Below, one piece after another: positions 28,783 through 38,607 of a stretch of DNA of 64,000 bases. Position numbers and translations under genes: made by a program. Source of the DNA: an uncultured Roseobacter sp. Its GTDB lineage: Bacteria; Pseudomonadota; Alphaproteobacteria; Rhodobacterales; Rhodobacteraceae. The DNA lies in NCBI RefSeq assembly GCF_947499265.1, contig NZ_CANMNK010000005.1:62001-126000 (forward strand), read 5' to 3'. Within the stretch, counting starts at the first letter, position 1; each line of letters begins with the position of its first letter. Below the pieces are notes generated by a model, which did no database searches, was not told where the DNA came from, and was given only the letters and a program-made list of their open reading frames with translations.

Positions 28783-29735
28783 TATGCGGCGTGCGTCCCG
28801 GTGCGTACACGCAATCGTTTGATGCGGCGCGGATCAGCGTCAAGAACCTCAAACTCCGGGCCGTCCGGGTGCACCACCACCTCCCCACGCGCCGGCACGC
28901 GGCCGGAGAGCATAAAGACTAGCCCACCCAAGGTGTCGATTTCTTCCTCGTCCACTTCGTCGTGTTCGGTCAGTGATTGTCCAATTTCGGCTTCAAAATC
29001 ATCCAGCGGGGTTTTGGCCAGCGCCAGATAACACCCCGGTTTTTCCTGCGTCCAATACAGCCCTTCGTCGACGTCATGCTCATCCTCAATCTCACCGATG
29101 ACCTGCTCGATCAAATCCTCAATGGTCACAAGGCCATCAACGCCGCCATATTCGTCAATGACCAGCGCCATATGACGGCGTTCGGCCTGCATTTTCGTCA
29201 GCAAGACACCGATGGTCATGGAGGGTGGCACAAAGAGCAACGGGCGCAGCATGGCCCGCATATCGAATTCATGACTGTCGCCATTGAATCCATGGGTCAG
29301 CGCAAGGTCCTTGAGGTGGAGCAATCCAATCGGCGTGTCCAGCGTGCCATCATAGGCAGGCAATCGCGTCAGACCACTTTCCTTGAAGATGGCGACGACT
29401 TCTTCCAGCGAGGCGGTCGCAGGGATCGCCGTGATATCCGCCTTGGGAATAGAAACATCCTCAACCCGCATGCGTCTGAGGTTGATCATCCCATGGGTCT
29501 GCGGACGTTCCTGAAGCGCCGCAGCCAAGGGCACTGCCGCCTCTGATTCCGATGGGCTCAAGGCCCCGATCACTCGGCTGAAAAAACCACCTGGCCTGGA
29601 AGGTTCAGGTTCTGAAGTTTTGTCTGTTTCGACATGCGCGCGTTGCGCTGCGTCAGACTGTCCGTCGTTGTCGCCCATTGGGTCCTGTTCAAGAATGGCT
29701 CGGCTCCGGGGCCGATCAGCGTTAATATGGGTCAT
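28782..29735 (-). CDS. CorC-type CBS-domain protein (hemolysin C family)
   Basis: A cytoplasmic protein of about 317 residues with two CBS domains (about residues 75-190; DITAIPATASLEEVVAIFKE and FVPPSMTIGVLLTKMQAERR) and a C-terminal CorC/HlyC domain (WTQEKPGCYLALAKTPLDDF). It lacks the N-terminal membrane DUF21 domain of CorB-type proteins. The start is uncertain: ATG 29735 overlaps ybeY by 14 bases, while ATG 29678 (MGDNDGQSDAAQ) resembles the start in relatives. Linked by conserved order to ybeY and lnt. Confidence 0.88.
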   Translation of the reverse strand: MTHINADRPRSRAILEQDPMGDNDGQSDAAQRAHVETDKTSEPEPSRPGGFFSRVIGALSPSESEAAVPLAAALQERPQTHGMINLRRMRVEDVSIPKADITAIPATASLEEVVAIFKESGLTRLPAYDGTLDTPIGLLHLKDLALTHGFNGDSHEFDMRAMLRPLLFVPPSMTIGVLLTKMQAERRHMALVIDEYGGVDGLVTIEDLIEQVIGEIEDEHDVDEGLYWTQEKPGCYLALAKTPLDDFEAEIGQSLTEHDEVDEEEIDTLGGLVFMLSGRVPARGEVVVHPDGPEFEVLDADPRRIKRLRVRTGTHAA

Positions 29736-30213
29736 CAACACCCATTTTGCCAAGTATTTCGGTTTCCAATGCCTGCATCAGCGTGGCATCGCGGTCACGG
29801 ACATGATCGTATCCCAAAAGATGTAACAGCCCGTGAACAATCAGATGGGTCGCGTGATCTTCCAGAGATTTTTGCAAGTCAACCGCTTCGCGCGCACAGG
29901 TTTCATAGGCGATTGCGATGTCGCCCAACTCGAAAGACCCATCAAAATCGGGCTTTGGCGGTGCCGGTGCGTGCCCCTCGATCCCGGCGGATAAATCAAC
30001 CGCCGGCCAGCTCAACACGTTTGTCGCAACCGGTTTGCCCCGAAACGCCTCGTTCAGCGTTACAATCCGCGCGTCATCACAGGCCAGCAAGGAGATATCC
30101 ACCTGTTCCACCGGTAAACTGACCTGCGCCAGCGTTTGCGAAATGGCCTGCTTGGCCAGTGCATCCACAGCGATTTCGCGCCAGCCGGACGCTTCAATCA
30201 GAATGTCCAACAT
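29722..30213 (-). CDS. ybeY: Endoribonuclease YbeY
   Basis: A 163-residue zinc metalloprotein needed for 16S rRNA 3' maturation and ribosome quality control. The zinc motif is LIVHGLLHLLGYDHVRDRDA, with the three His ligands, near residue 122. ILDIALAxx-type start and LNEAFRGKPVATNVLSWP match the family. It lies 37 bases after phoH and before corC. Confidence 0.95.
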   Translation of the reverse strand: MLDILIEASGWREIAVDALAKQAISQTLAQVSLPVEQVDISLLACDDARIVTLNEAFRGKPVATNVLSWPAVDLSAGIEGHAPAPPKPDFDGSFELGDIAIAYETCAREAVDLQKSLEDHATHLIVHGLLHLLGYDHVRDRDATLMQALETEILGKMGVDDPY

Positions 30214-30250
30214 GATTTATCCGATGTATCGCGCAGGCCCGGCATCGGCC

Positions 30251-31285
30251 TCACGCCGAGGGTGTCTCTGCTTCATAGGCCTCAATGATCGCCGCCACGA
30301 GCGGATGGCGCACAACATCTTTGGAAGTGAAGTAGTTGAAACTTATTTTGGGGATCGATTTCAGAAGCCGCTCCGCGTCAGCCAGACCTGACGAAACCCC
30401 GCGAGGCAGGTCGATCTGGGTTCTGTCACCGGTAATCACCATGCGCGATCCTTCGCCCAGCCGGGTCAAAAACATCTTCATCTGCATGGACGTCGCATTT
30501 TGCGCCTCATCCAGCACCACAAAGGCATTGGAAAGCGTACGACCGCGCATAAAGGCCAGGGGCGCGATTTCAATCTGCTTTTCTTCGATCAGCTTTGCCA
30601 GTTGCTTGCCGGGCAGGAAATCCCCAAGCGCATCATAAAGCGGCTGCATGTAGGGATCGACCTTGTCTTTCATATCCCCCGGCAAAAAGCCCAGGCGCTC
30701 ACCGGCTTCAACCGCGGGGCGCGACAGGATGATCTTATCCACCTGACCTGCAAGGAACATCGACACGCCCACAGCCACTGCAAGATAGGTTTTGCCGGTG
30801 CCCGCCGGGCCGATGCCGAAGGCCAGCTCATTGTCAAAGAGAGATTGGACATAGGCTTTTTGCGCTTCTGTGCGTGGCTCTACCCGTTTTTTACGGGTCT
30901 GAATTTCGATGCGATTGCCAATCGGCATTTCCAACTGGTCGCCATCCCGCGTGCCGGTCGCCTCCTCGAAGGGGCCCATCCGCAATTCACGATCCACATC
31001 ACCGGCCTCCACCGCGCGACCACTTTCAAGACGGGCGTAAAGCGCGTGCAGCACGCGAATGGCATCTGTCCGAGCCTCGGCATCCCCCAAAACGGCAAGC
31101 TCATTGCCCCGGCGCACAATCTGAACGCCCAGCGCCTTTTCGATTTGCGCAAGATTGGCATCATATGCGCCGCACAAATCGATCAATAAACGATTATCAG
31201 GGAAATCAATTGTACCGCCGGGCGCGGCAATCAACGTTTCTGTTGGACTCGGATCGCTGGGGGCCAATCGCTGTTCCTCAAGCAT
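30251..31285 (-). CDS. phoH: PhoH-family ATPase (PhoL/YbeZ)
   Basis: A 344-residue protein with an N-terminal KH-like region and a C-terminal PhoH P-loop ATPase. Walker A is AFGIGPAGTGKTYLAVAVG, Walker B is NAFVVLDEAQNATSMQMKMF, and sensor-type GSRMVITGDRTQIDLP follows. Its usual partner is YbeY in rRNA maturation, and ybeY follows directly. Confidence 0.93.
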   Translation of the reverse strand: MLEEQRLAPSDPSPTETLIAAPGGTIDFPDNRLLIDLCGAYDANLAQIEKALGVQIVRRGNELAVLGDAEARTDAIRVLHALYARLESGRAVEAGDVDRELRMGPFEEATGTRDGDQLEMPIGNRIEIQTRKKRVEPRTEAQKAYVQSLFDNELAFGIGPAGTGKTYLAVAVGVSMFLAGQVDKIILSRPAVEAGERLGFLPGDMKDKVDPYMQPLYDALGDFLPGKQLAKLIEEKQIEIAPLAFMRGRTLSNAFVVLDEAQNATSMQMKMFLTRLGEGSRMVITGDRTQIDLPRGVSSGLADAERLLKSIPKISFNYFTSKDVVRHPLVAAIIEAYEAETPSA

Positions 31286-31372
31286 GGGGTTACAAATGAC
31301 GGTGCCAATTACATGCGCTCAACACAAGCGCAACCGCGTGGAAATCACAACATTGAAACATTCGCCGGACCG

Positions 31373-31403
31373 AAAAAAGGCGCGCCGGTGATACCAGCGC
31401 GCC
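31373..31403 (-). terminator. Rho-independent terminator after the lipoprotein gene
   Basis: On the minus strand GGCGCGC pairs with GCGCGCC, with an inner GGT/ACC extension and ATC loop, followed by six T's (31378-31373). It lies 24 bases beyond the lipoprotein stop and separates this pair from phoH. Confidence 0.9.
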
Positions 31404-31427
31404 CAGAATGGTCATGACTGCGCAAGA

Positions 31428-31736
31428 TCAGAAAATATCGCCGATGATCGTCGTCGCGCCACCTTTGAATTCACCGGTGGTTTGCGTCGGTGCGGCGATG
31501 CCCGAACACACCGGTTTGCCGGTTTTGCGATCAAGTCGTGCAGACAGATAGCCTTCCAACCCATCATCGATAATCCAATGATCACAGCCATTGGGATCGA
31601 CCCATATGCCGGCCTGCAACTCCAGCAACTCTTTGGAGTCGATACCCCGGTCAGAGGTTTTGTTGGCACTCAATTCGCCACATCCGGTCATCGCGACGGC
31701 ACAGGCAACGAGTAAAATCGATTTATTATGTATCAT
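31428..31736 (-). CDS. Small lipoprotein with a WVDPxGCxHW domain
   Basis: A 102-residue lipoprotein: hydrophobic leader ILLVACAVAM with lipobox MTGC (Cys19). The mature part contains IWVDPNGCDHWIIDDGLEGY to GKPVC, which is shared with the OmpA-family protein encoded 12 bases upstream. Function unknown. Low-G+C start and the position inside the miaB-phoH block suggest an insertion. Export to the outer membrane is likely because Asp is absent at +2 (Gly). Confidence 0.82.
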   Translation of the reverse strand: MIHNKSILLVACAVAMTGCGELSANKTSDRGIDSKELLELQAGIWVDPNGCDHWIIDDGLEGYLSARLDRKTGKPVCSGIAAPTQTTGEFKGGATTIIGDIF

Positions 31737-31748
31737 CTGCAGGCCCCT

Positions 31749-32390
31749 TCAGCGTACGCACGTGACTTCAACACGGCGGTTCTGAGCCCGGCCAGATGCT
31801 GTATCATTGGATGCCTTTGGCTGGCGTTCACCCAAACCACGAATGTCCGACACAACCGCACCCTGCGATCGGGCGACGTTTGCAACGGTGTTGGCCCGCG
31901 CCAGCGAAAGCCGCATGTTGGACGCATCCGATCCCTGGCTGTCTGTGTGCCCGGTGATCACAAAAGATCTGGCCTGTGTGGTTGCAAAGAATTCTTCGAG
32001 GCTGGCCCGCCCGCTCGCGCTGATCTCGGGACTGCCACTTGCAAAAAACGGATCAGAATTCAAAACGCCGCAGATATTTCCGTCTCGGCAAACCGGAATG
32101 CCGTTGCGATTGACATGCGGGGTCATGAACCCTTCCGCGCCGTCATCCATCACCCAATGTTCACAGCCATCCGGGTCCACCCAGATTGTGGGGATGTACT
32201 GCCCCTTGTCCAAACCACCCTGCGATGATTCCTGCGCAGCACTTGCCCCGCCCTGCAGCGAAACGGTCAGGCTCAGCGCCAAGCACGCCAGCCTTTGTCC
32301 GGCATCGGAAATATTGAAACCCAAAGCCCTGTCCCTCACTTTAAACCCAAAACCGATCCTCAACGCCAAAATGCACGCGAGGAAATACAA
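31749..32390 (-). CDS. OmpA-family peptidoglycan-binding protein with a WVDPxGCxHW domain
   Basis: A protein of up to 213 residues with an N-terminal signal region, then IWVDPDGCEHWVMDDGAEGF (shared with the downstream lipoprotein) and a C-terminal OmpA domain: SFVITGHTDSQGSDASNMRL, then LSLARANTVANVARSQGAV, then NRRVEV at the end. The OmpA domain would bind peptidoglycan. ATG 32390 gives the longest frame; GTG 32339 gives a cleaner signal peptide ending at GGASA. The 124-base AT-rich region upstream probably holds the promoter. Confidence 0.85.
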   Translation of the reverse strand: MYFLACILALRIGFGFKVRDRALGFNISDAGQRLACLALSLTVSLQGGASAAQESSQGGLDKGQYIPTIWVDPDGCEHWVMDDGAEGFMTPHVNRNGIPVCRDGNICGVLNSDPFFASGSPEISASGRASLEEFFATTQARSFVITGHTDSQGSDASNMRLSLARANTVANVARSQGAVVSDIRGLGERQPKASNDTASGRAQNRRVEVTCVR

Positions 32391-32514
32391 TTTATCAACA
32401 CGTTATTTAAAATCTAACTATCATCAGGCGCAAGAACTTGCACGTATTGTCTACGCTTTGGCATCACTGCAGTGTCAAAAAGGGCATTGCTGACGACATG
32501 TGCGAGATTAACTC

Positions 32515-33840
32515 TTAATTTCGCCTTATTGCTGCCAAGGAGTTTCGCTTGGCCTCAGTGATTCTCACCGGCACGATATCGCCGACCGCCGCGTCCGAAT
32601 TCTCGATGTGCACGGCATGCAGATATTCCGACTTGCCCACCATCTGACCAGGGTTGCGCCCCGGCTTTTCGACCAGCACATGCAAATCCCGACCCACCAT
32701 GGCGTTTTGAATTTCCTGTTGCTGGCGCGTGATCAGCGCCTGAATACGCTGCAGCCGCTCATCCGCCACATCCGCGTCAACCTGGGCGCGCTCGGCCGCC
32801 GGTGTCCCGGGACGGGTCGAATACTTGAAGGAATAGGCGTAGCCGTACCGCACGTTTTCGATCAGATCGAGGGTCGCCTGAAAGTCCTCTTCGGTCTCTT
32901 CAGGAAAGCCGACAATGAAATCGCCTGACATCAGGATATCGGGGCGTGCGGCCCGGATACGCTCGATCACCCGCAGATAGCTTTCAGCAGTATGGCTGCG
33001 GTTCATGCGTTTGAGAATGCGGTCTGACCCGGATTGCACCGGAAGATGCAGGTAGGGCATCAGCTTGTCGCAACTGCCATGCGCCTCAATCAGGTCGTCG
33101 GTCATATCGTTCGGATGGGAGGTGGTGAACCTGATCCGCTCCAAACCATCAATGTCATTCAGGGCCCAGATCAGCTGCGCAAGGCTATGCTCTGCGCCGT
33201 CAGGCCCGGTGCCGTGATAGGCATTCACGTTCTGACCCAGCAAGGTGAGCTCACGCACACCGCGATCAACCAGCTCCCGCGCCTCGTCGAGAATGCGCGT
33301 CACTGGGCGACTGGCTTCCGCACCCCGCGTATAGGGCACCACGCAAAAGGCGCAAAACTTGTCGCATCCCTCCTGCACAGTCAAAAACGCCGAAGGCGCG
33401 CGAACCGCCTTGGTCCGCCCTTTGAGGGTTTCGAACTTGTCTTCTTCCGGGAAATCGGTGTCGAGCGCCGTCTGCCCTGCCCGCACCCGTGCTTCCATTT
33501 GCGGCAACCGGTGGTAGGACTGCGGCCCGACCACCAGATCAACAGCAGGCTGGCGGCGCATGATCTCCTCGCCCTCCGCCTGGGCGACACATCCTGTCAC
33601 GCCGATTTTCAGGTCCGGGTTTTCGGTCTTCAGCGCCTTGAGGCGGCCCAACTCGGAATAGACCTTCTCGGCGGCTTTCTCGCGGATATGGCATGTGTTC
33701 AGCAGGATCATATCCGCTTCTTCAGCGGTTCGCGTTTCCACATACCCCTGCCCGCCCAGCGATTCCGCCATGCGTTCGCTGTCATAGACGTTCATCTGGC
33801 AGCCATAGGTCTTGATGAATAGCTTTTTAGGCGTGGTCAT
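32515..33840 (-). CDS. miaB: tRNA-2-methylthio-N6-isopentenyladenosine synthase
   Basis: Radical-SAM methylthiotransferase (441 residues) acting on A37 of tRNA. The N-terminal cluster Cys are in [24 protein letters not shown] and [11 protein letters not shown]; the radical-SAM CxxxCxxC is [17 protein letters not shown]; a C-terminal TRAM domain follows ([17 protein letters not shown]). ATG 33840 is the family start; the frame runs open to 34053. Confidence 0.96.
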   Translation of the reverse strand: MTTPKKLFIKTYGCQMNVYDSERMAESLGGQGYVETRTAEEADMILLNTCHIREKAAEKVYSELGRLKALKTENPDLKIGVTGCVAQAEGEEIMRRQPAVDLVVGPQSYHRLPQMEARVRAGQTALDTDFPEEDKFETLKGRTKAVRAPSAFLTVQEGCDKFCAFCVVPYTRGAEASRPVTRILDEARELVDRGVRELTLLGQNVNAYHGTGPDGAEHSLAQLIWALNDIDGLERIRFTTSHPNDMTDDLIEAHGSCDKLMPYLHLPVQSGSDRILKRMNRSHTAESYLRVIERIRAARPDILMSGDFIVGFPEETEEDFQATLDLIENVRYGYAYSFKYSTRPGTPAAERAQVDADVADERLQRIQALITRQQQEIQNAMVGRDLHVLVEKPGRNPGQMVGKSEYLHAVHIENSDAAVGDIVPVRITEAKRNSLAAIRRN

Positions 33841-33950
33841 GGGGTTTCCGGAACAAAGGAGGTTGGCGCGGTGCTTACCAGCCCCGGCAGAGGCTTGCAA
33901 TGAACGCTGAATTAACTGATTCTGCGTCATGCAGCCAAGCGGAGAGCCTG

Positions 33951-34820
33951 ATGCAATATAGAGATGTGACCGCGTTCCTGAAAGACGGCCAGACCGCCCT
34001 GACCAAGGGACCGGTCGCGATGATCTTTGTCGAAGACGATGTTGAGGTTGCAACTACACTGCGGCACCACGAACAAATGGGCTTTGCATCGGTGCTTGCC
34101 TTCATGCCAGCGGTTTTCGATCTGCCGCGCGATCTGCAAGAGACCGTGCACCGAATTGACTATGACGCCACGGCGGGGGGGGCGGTTGAGGCCGCGGTCA
34201 ATGCCGTCGCGGCAGCGGCTCCGGGCGTTTGGATGTTTTACTGCTACAACGCTGAATACCTGTTTTTCCCCTTCTGTGAGACACGCAGCATCAGCGAGTT
34301 GCTCGCTTTTCACACCGAAGAGCGGCGCGATGCCATGCTGACCTATGTGGTCGATCTATACGCGGATGACCTGTCGGAGCATCCGGATGCCGTGTCGCTG
34401 GACCGGGCGCATCTGGATCGGTCAGGCTACTATGCCCTGGCGCGCAAGGATGCCGAAAATGGCTACCAGCCCAAGGAACGCCAGTTGGACTTCTTTGGCG
34501 GGCTACGCTGGCGGTTTGAAGAACACGTGCCCTACACCCGACGCAAGATCGACAGGATCGCGCTCTTTCGGGCCCAAGCTGGTGTGGCGTTGCGGGCCGA
34601 TCACACGTTCTCGCAGGAAGAGTACAACACTTACGCCTGCCCCTGGCATCACAACATCACGGCGGCGCTCTGCTCGTTCCGCACTGCCAAGGCGCTGAAG
34701 CGCAATCCGGGCAGCACCCATGGCATTCACACGTTCAAATGGCACAACTCGGCGCCATTTGAATGGCATTCACGACAGTTGCTTGATTTGGGCCTGATGG
34801 AGCCCGGCCAGTGGTTCTGA
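33951..34820 (+). CDS. Conserved hypothetical protein, glycosyltransferase-2-like
   Basis: A 289-residue soluble protein. [20 protein letters not shown] and the [14 protein letters not shown] block recall the DUF/glycosyltransferase family 2 proteins of Rhodobacterales that have degenerate nucleotide-sugar sites, but I do not see a sure DxD pair. The C-terminal half is rich in Trp, His and Arg ([20 protein letters not shown]). ATG 33951 is chosen because GGAGAG lies five bases upstream; the frame is open from 33900. It stands alone, convergent with irr. Confidence 0.6.
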   Translation: MQYRDVTAFLKDGQTALTKGPVAMIFVEDDVEVATTLRHHEQMGFASVLAFMPAVFDLPRDLQETVHRIDYDATAGGAVEAAVNAVAAAAPGVWMFYCYNAEYLFFPFCETRSISELLAFHTEERRDAMLTYVVDLYADDLSEHPDAVSLDRAHLDRSGYYALARKDAENGYQPKERQLDFFGGLRWRFEEHVPYTRRKIDRIALFRAQAGVALRADHTFSQEEYNTYACPWHHNITAALCSFRTAKALKRNPGSTHGIHTFKWHNSAPFEWHSRQLLDLGLMEPGQWF

Positions 34821-34861
34821 CCCCGTCAACGGGGCCACTCAGTCTGCGAAGTCAGAAAGCT

Positions 34862-35281
34862 TCAGGATTTGCGCCGCAGCCGGATGACCACATCAACCGA
34901 TGCAATCTCGGCCCCTTCCGGCGCGTCCGGAATCTGTGCAATCACCAATTGATCCGATGGTGCGTCTGTCAGCTTCGCATCATCTTCCCAGTAGAAATGC
35001 GGGTGATCGTGGGTGTTGGTGTCAAAGTAGCTCTTGGATCCATCCACGGTTACTTCCTGCATCAGACCCGCATCGCAAAAGGCACGTAACGTATTGTAGA
35101 CCGTCGCCAGTGACACCGGTTCGCCCTGCTCTTTTACGGAGGCAAAAAGGCTCTCTGCCGTGACATGCCGATGTTGACCATCACCGACCAGCAACGTTGC
35201 AAGCGTTACCCTCTGACGCGTCGGACGCAGCCCGGCCGTCGCCAGCCAGGAGGCTCCTATGTCTTGTTGCGCACGTGTCAT
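34862..35281 (-). CDS. irr: Fur-family iron response regulator Irr
   Basis: A 139-residue regulator of the Fur superfamily. Winged-helix part: GLRPTRQRVTLATLLVGDGQ to VSLATVYNTLRAFCDAGLMQ; metal/haem-binding His cluster: TNTHDHPHFYWEDDAKLTDA. These features and the C-terminal IASVDVVIRLRR fit Irr, which represses haem and iron-storage genes when iron is low in alphaproteobacteria. No GCPWH-type haem motif is seen, as in other Rhodobacterales. ATG 35281 gives MTRAQQDIGASWL; the longer frame to 35644 runs into fabA. Divergent from fabA. Confidence 0.92.
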   Translation of the reverse strand: MTRAQQDIGASWLATAGLRPTRQRVTLATLLVGDGQHRHVTAESLFASVKEQGEPVSLATVYNTLRAFCDAGLMQEVTVDGSKSYFDTNTHDHPHFYWEDDAKLTDAPSDQLVIAQIPDAPEGAEIASVDVVIRLRRKS

Positions 35282-35333
35282 GGCACCCTCTTGATCATGC
35301 TCGCCTATTATATAGGGCGCTTTGCGAGGCATT

Positions 35334-35343
35334 TTCAATTGAA
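35334..35343. promoter_or_regulatory. Palindrome TTCAATTGAA in the irr-fabA region
   Basis: A perfect 10-base palindrome in an AT-rich patch between irr and fabA, 52 bases upstream of irr. It could be a regulator site for either gene. It does not match an Irr box (ICE) clearly enough to name it. Confidence 0.4.
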
Positions 35344-35489
35344 TAAGCCGATTTTGTCTGCGCGCTTTGACGCGGCAAGGGGGCTGGATCGCGGGGCGCA
35401 TGGCCCGTTCCCGCACTTGCAGAGCCCGCAAACCCGATGCTAGAGGGGTTTGACCAACAAAAAAACTGCCGAGCAGGAGACGCGCCAGT

Positions 35490-35999
35490 ATGGCCCAATA
35501 CCCCACAAGCTTTGACAAAGATGCCCTGCTGAAATGCGCGCGCGGGGAGCTTTTTGGCCCCGGGAACGCGCAGTTGCCCGAACCGCCAATGCTGATGATG
35601 GACCGGATCACCGATATCTCAGGGGATGGTGGCGAGCACGGCAAGGGTCACGTTGTCGCTGAATTCGATATCCAGCCGGATTTGTGGTTTTTCGACTGTC
35701 ACTTTCCGGGAAACCCCATCATGCCCGGCTGCCTCGGGCTCGACGGGCTGTGGCAACTGACCGGTTTCAACCTCGGCTGGCGTGGCTGGCAGGGGCGTGG
35801 CTATGCGCTTGGCGTTGGTGAGGTCAAACTGACCGGCATGGTGCGTCCGGATCGCAAAATGCTGACCTATTACGTTGATTTTACAAAAGCCCTTCAGACC
35901 CGACGCTTGACAATGGGGGTTGCCAATGGCCGGGTGGAAGCAGACGGCGAAACCATCTATCAGGTAACTGACATGAAGGTCGCGCTGTCAGAAAGCTGA
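35490..35999 (+). CDS. fabA: 3-hydroxydecanoyl-ACP dehydratase/isomerase
   Basis: FabA (169 residues) makes trans-2- and cis-3-decenoyl-ACP, the branch point for unsaturated fatty acids. The hot-dog fold active site is [20 protein letters not shown] with catalytic His and Asp, followed by [14 protein letters not shown] ribosome site (GCAGGAGAC) lies upstream. First gene of fabA-fabB-fabI. Confidence 0.97.
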   Translation: MAQYPTSFDKDALLKCARGELFGPGNAQLPEPPMLMMDRITDISGDGGEHGKGHVVAEFDIQPDLWFFDCHFPGNPIMPGCLGLDGLWQLTGFNLGWRGWQGRGYALGVGEVKLTGMVRPDRKMLTYYVDFTKALQTRRLTMGVANGRVEADGETIYQVTDMKVALSES

Positions 36000-36036
36000 C
36001 GCCTGAACACGCATCGAAGGAATGAAGGAGAGCGCC

Positions 36037-37266
36037 ATGCGCCGCGTCGTCGTGACAGGATTGGGGATCGTCTCATCCATCGGGAACAATGCCGAAGAGG
36101 TTCTCGCCTCTCTCAAAGCGGGCAAGAGTGGCATCGTCGCCAGCCCGGAGATGGCAGAACACGGGTTCCGCAGCCGGGTCGCCGGCACGCTCAAGATCGA
36201 CGTATCCGAGCATATCGACAAACGCACATTGCGGTTCATGGGGCCGGGCGCTGCCTATGCCTACATCGCCATGGCCCAGGCGATTGAAGATGCCGGGCTG
36301 GGCGAAGATGTGGTTTCCCACCCGCGCACCGGTCTGGTGGCAGGCTCTGGCGGTCCCTCCACCAGTGCCATGCTGACCGCGCACAACGTCGTCAAAGATA
36401 CCGGTGCAACGAAACGTATTGGCCCTTTTGCGGTGCCCAAATGCATGTCCTCGACGGTCAGTGCCAACCTCAGCACGGCCTATAAGATCAAGGGCATCAA
36501 CTATTCGATCACCTCGGCCTGCTCGACATCGCTGCATTGCATCGGCAACGCAGCCGAGCAGATCATGCTCGGCAAGCAGGACGTGATGTTTGCCGGCGGC
36601 GGCGAAGAACTCGACTGGACGCTCTCCTGCCTCTTTGACGCGATGGGCGCGATGAGCAGCAAATACAATGAGGCACCCGACACGGCGAGCCGCGCCTTTG
36701 ACGCCAACAGGGATGGGTTCGTGATCTCCGGGGGCGGCGGGATTGTCGTGCTGGAGGATCTGGATCACGCACTTGCGCGGGGTGCTGATATCTACGCTGA
36801 AGTGACCGGCTATGCGGCCACATCGGACGGCCACGACATGGTGGCACCCTCTGGCGAAGGCGGCGGTCGCGCTATGCAGATCGCCCTTGAGACGTTACCA
36901 GCGGGCCGCAGTGTCAGCTATATCAACGCGCATGGCACCAGCACTCCTGCCGGTGATCAGCCGGAGATCGAAGCCGTGCGCCGCGCCTTTGAGGGCATGA
37001 ACCAGCCGCCTGTCAGTTCGACCAAATCGATGACCGGGCACAGCCAGGGGGCCGCGGGCGCGCAGGAAGCGATCTACTGCCTGCTGATGCTTAAGGAAGA
37101 TTTCATCGCGCCTTCGATCAATGTTGAGACCTTGGACCCGGCTTTCCAAGCTGATGAGATTGCCACGGAGCTTGTTGAAAATGCCGGGCTCGATTCCGTG
37201 ATGACCAACTCTTTCGGTTTTGGTGGCACCAACGGGTCCATGATCCTGTCCAAGTATCAGGAGTAA
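36037..37266 (+). CDS. fabB: 3-oxoacyl-ACP synthase I
   Basis: KAS I (409 residues) extends unsaturated acyl-ACP chains. Catalytic Cys is in [20 protein letters not shown], the two His are in [13 protein letters not shown] and [16 protein letters not shown], and the end [13 protein letters not shown] is typical. ATG 36037 follows AAGGAGAGCGCC; the frame opens at 36022. Thirty-seven bases after fabA. Confidence 0.97.
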   Translation: MRRVVVTGLGIVSSIGNNAEEVLASLKAGKSGIVASPEMAEHGFRSRVAGTLKIDVSEHIDKRTLRFMGPGAAYAYIAMAQAIEDAGLGEDVVSHPRTGLVAGSGGPSTSAMLTAHNVVKDTGATKRIGPFAVPKCMSSTVSANLSTAYKIKGINYSITSACSTSLHCIGNAAEQIMLGKQDVMFAGGGEELDWTLSCLFDAMGAMSSKYNEAPDTASRAFDANRDGFVISGGGGIVVLEDLDHALARGADIYAEVTGYAATSDGHDMVAPSGEGGGRAMQIALETLPAGRSVSYINAHGTSTPAGDQPEIEAVRRAFEGMNQPPVSSTKSMTGHSQGAAGAQEAIYCLLMLKEDFIAPSINVETLDPAFQADEIATELVENAGLDSVMTNSFGFGGTNGSMILSKYQE

Positions 37267-37276
37267 GAGAGCACAT

Positions 37277-38068
37277 ATGTCTGGTCTACTGAACGGAAAA
37301 CGCGGCCTCGTCATGGGCGTGGCCAATGAACGCTCCATCGCCTGGGGCATTGCCAAAGCCATGGCCGAGGCGGGCGCAGAGCTGGCCTTCACCTATCAAG
37401 GCGACGCCTTTGGCTCCCGGCTGGCCCCTCTCGCGGCTTCGGTTGGTTCGGATTTCATGGTCGACGTGGACGTCACCGATGATGCCTCGCTGGACACCGC
37501 GTTTGAGCAACTGGCGGCGCGCTGGCCGACCATTGATTTCGTAGTGCATGCCATTGCTTTTTCCGACAAGAACGAGCTGACGGGGCGGTTCCTGAACACC
37601 ACCCGTGACAATTTCAAACAAACCATGGACATCAGCGCCTATTCCTTCATCGAGGTGGCCCGTCGCGCACATCCGATGATGGTGGAAAATGGCGGCACGC
37701 TGATGACGCTGACCTATCAGGGCAGCAACAGCGTTGTCCCCAACTACAATGTGATGGGCGTGGCCAAGGCGGCGCTGGAGAGTGCGACGCGCTATCTGGC
37801 CAACGATCTCGGCCCGGAGGGCATCCGGGTGAACGCGATCTCACCCGGCCCGATGAAGACGCTGGCGGGGGCCGCGATTGGTGGCGCGCGCAAGACCTAC
37901 AAACACACCGATCAGAACGCGCCTTTGCGCTCCAATGCAACGCTCGAAGCGGTGGGCGGCACGGCCGCATACCTTGCGTCAGACGCAGGCGCCTGCACCA
38001 CGGGAGAGGTCATTCGCGTTGATGGCGGCTACCACGTTCTGGGCATGCCGCAGGGTGAAAACCTCTGA
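37277..38068 (+). CDS. fabI: Enoyl-ACP reductase I (NADH)
   Basis: FabI (263 residues) completes each elongation cycle by reducing enoyl-ACP. NADH-binding GLVMGVANERSIAWGIAKAM and catalytic Tyr-x6-Lys in PNYNVMGVAKAALESATRYL are present. Ten bases after fabB. Together with fabA and fabB this supplies unsaturated fatty acids. Confidence 0.97.
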   Translation: MSGLLNGKRGLVMGVANERSIAWGIAKAMAEAGAELAFTYQGDAFGSRLAPLAASVGSDFMVDVDVTDDASLDTAFEQLAARWPTIDFVVHAIAFSDKNELTGRFLNTTRDNFKQTMDISAYSFIEVARRAHPMMVENGGTLMTLTYQGSNSVVPNYNVMGVAKAALESATRYLANDLGPEGIRVNAISPGPMKTLAGAAIGGARKTYKHTDQNAPLRSNATLEAVGGTAAYLASDAGACTTGEVIRVDGGYHVLGMPQGENL

Positions 38069-38144
38069 CAGGCTGACCCCAGAAGCCCACGCGGCGGCAC
38101 CGTGACGCCGCAGTCATGCCATATTCAACGCCTACGCTATCAGC

Positions 38145-38477
38145 ATGTATAGTTACGCTGATTCCCGTACCCTGCGCCAAGCGCGCTACATCAAACGCGC
38201 CAGTCGCGCCCGCCGTTTTGGCTGGCTGCTGATGCCGGTCACGGCCGCAACGTTTTCGGCGGCGCTATGGTCGGATCCGGCGATTCAGCCGAAACTCATG
38301 GATGGCCTTGAGGTGGTCAAACCGATGGTGACCGCCATGATCGACGGTGAGTTTTCGACGGACGAAGTGCGCGAACTGCAGGAAGCCGCCATGGAAAGGG
38401 CCGCAGAATTCAATGCGAAACTGGCTGGCCTTCCGGTATCCAGAACACCGGTGAACCGCCCCGAAGTCGACGGCTAA
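38145..38477 (+). CDS. Hypothetical membrane-anchored protein
   Basis: A 110-residue protein with a basic N-terminus (ARYIKRASRARRFG), one membrane span (about residues 26-43, WLLMPVTAATFSAALW) and a Glu-rich helical C-terminal part outside or inside the membrane. No family recognised. It lies 76 bases after fabI and may be expressed with it. Conserved-looking charge distribution supports coding. Confidence 0.6.
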   Translation: MYSYADSRTLRQARYIKRASRARRFGWLLMPVTAATFSAALWSDPAIQPKLMDGLEVVKPMVTAMIDGEFSTDEVRELQEAAMERAAEFNAKLAGLPVSRTPVNRPEVDG

Positions 38478-38607
38478 GCGTTTCGGGGAAACCTGAAGCG
38501 ACGAACATCATTTTCCGCGGTTGCGCCGAAGGCGAAAGGCGGCAAACAATGGATCTAGGCACTTGCCGGAACGCTAAAGGCTGCACCCCGACACGCCGGG
38601 ATCCCGA

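Noticed and set aside
34824-34841. CCCCGTCAACGGGG palindrome between two convergent genes as terminator
   Set aside because: Only five base pairs are possible with a four-base loop and no T-run follows.
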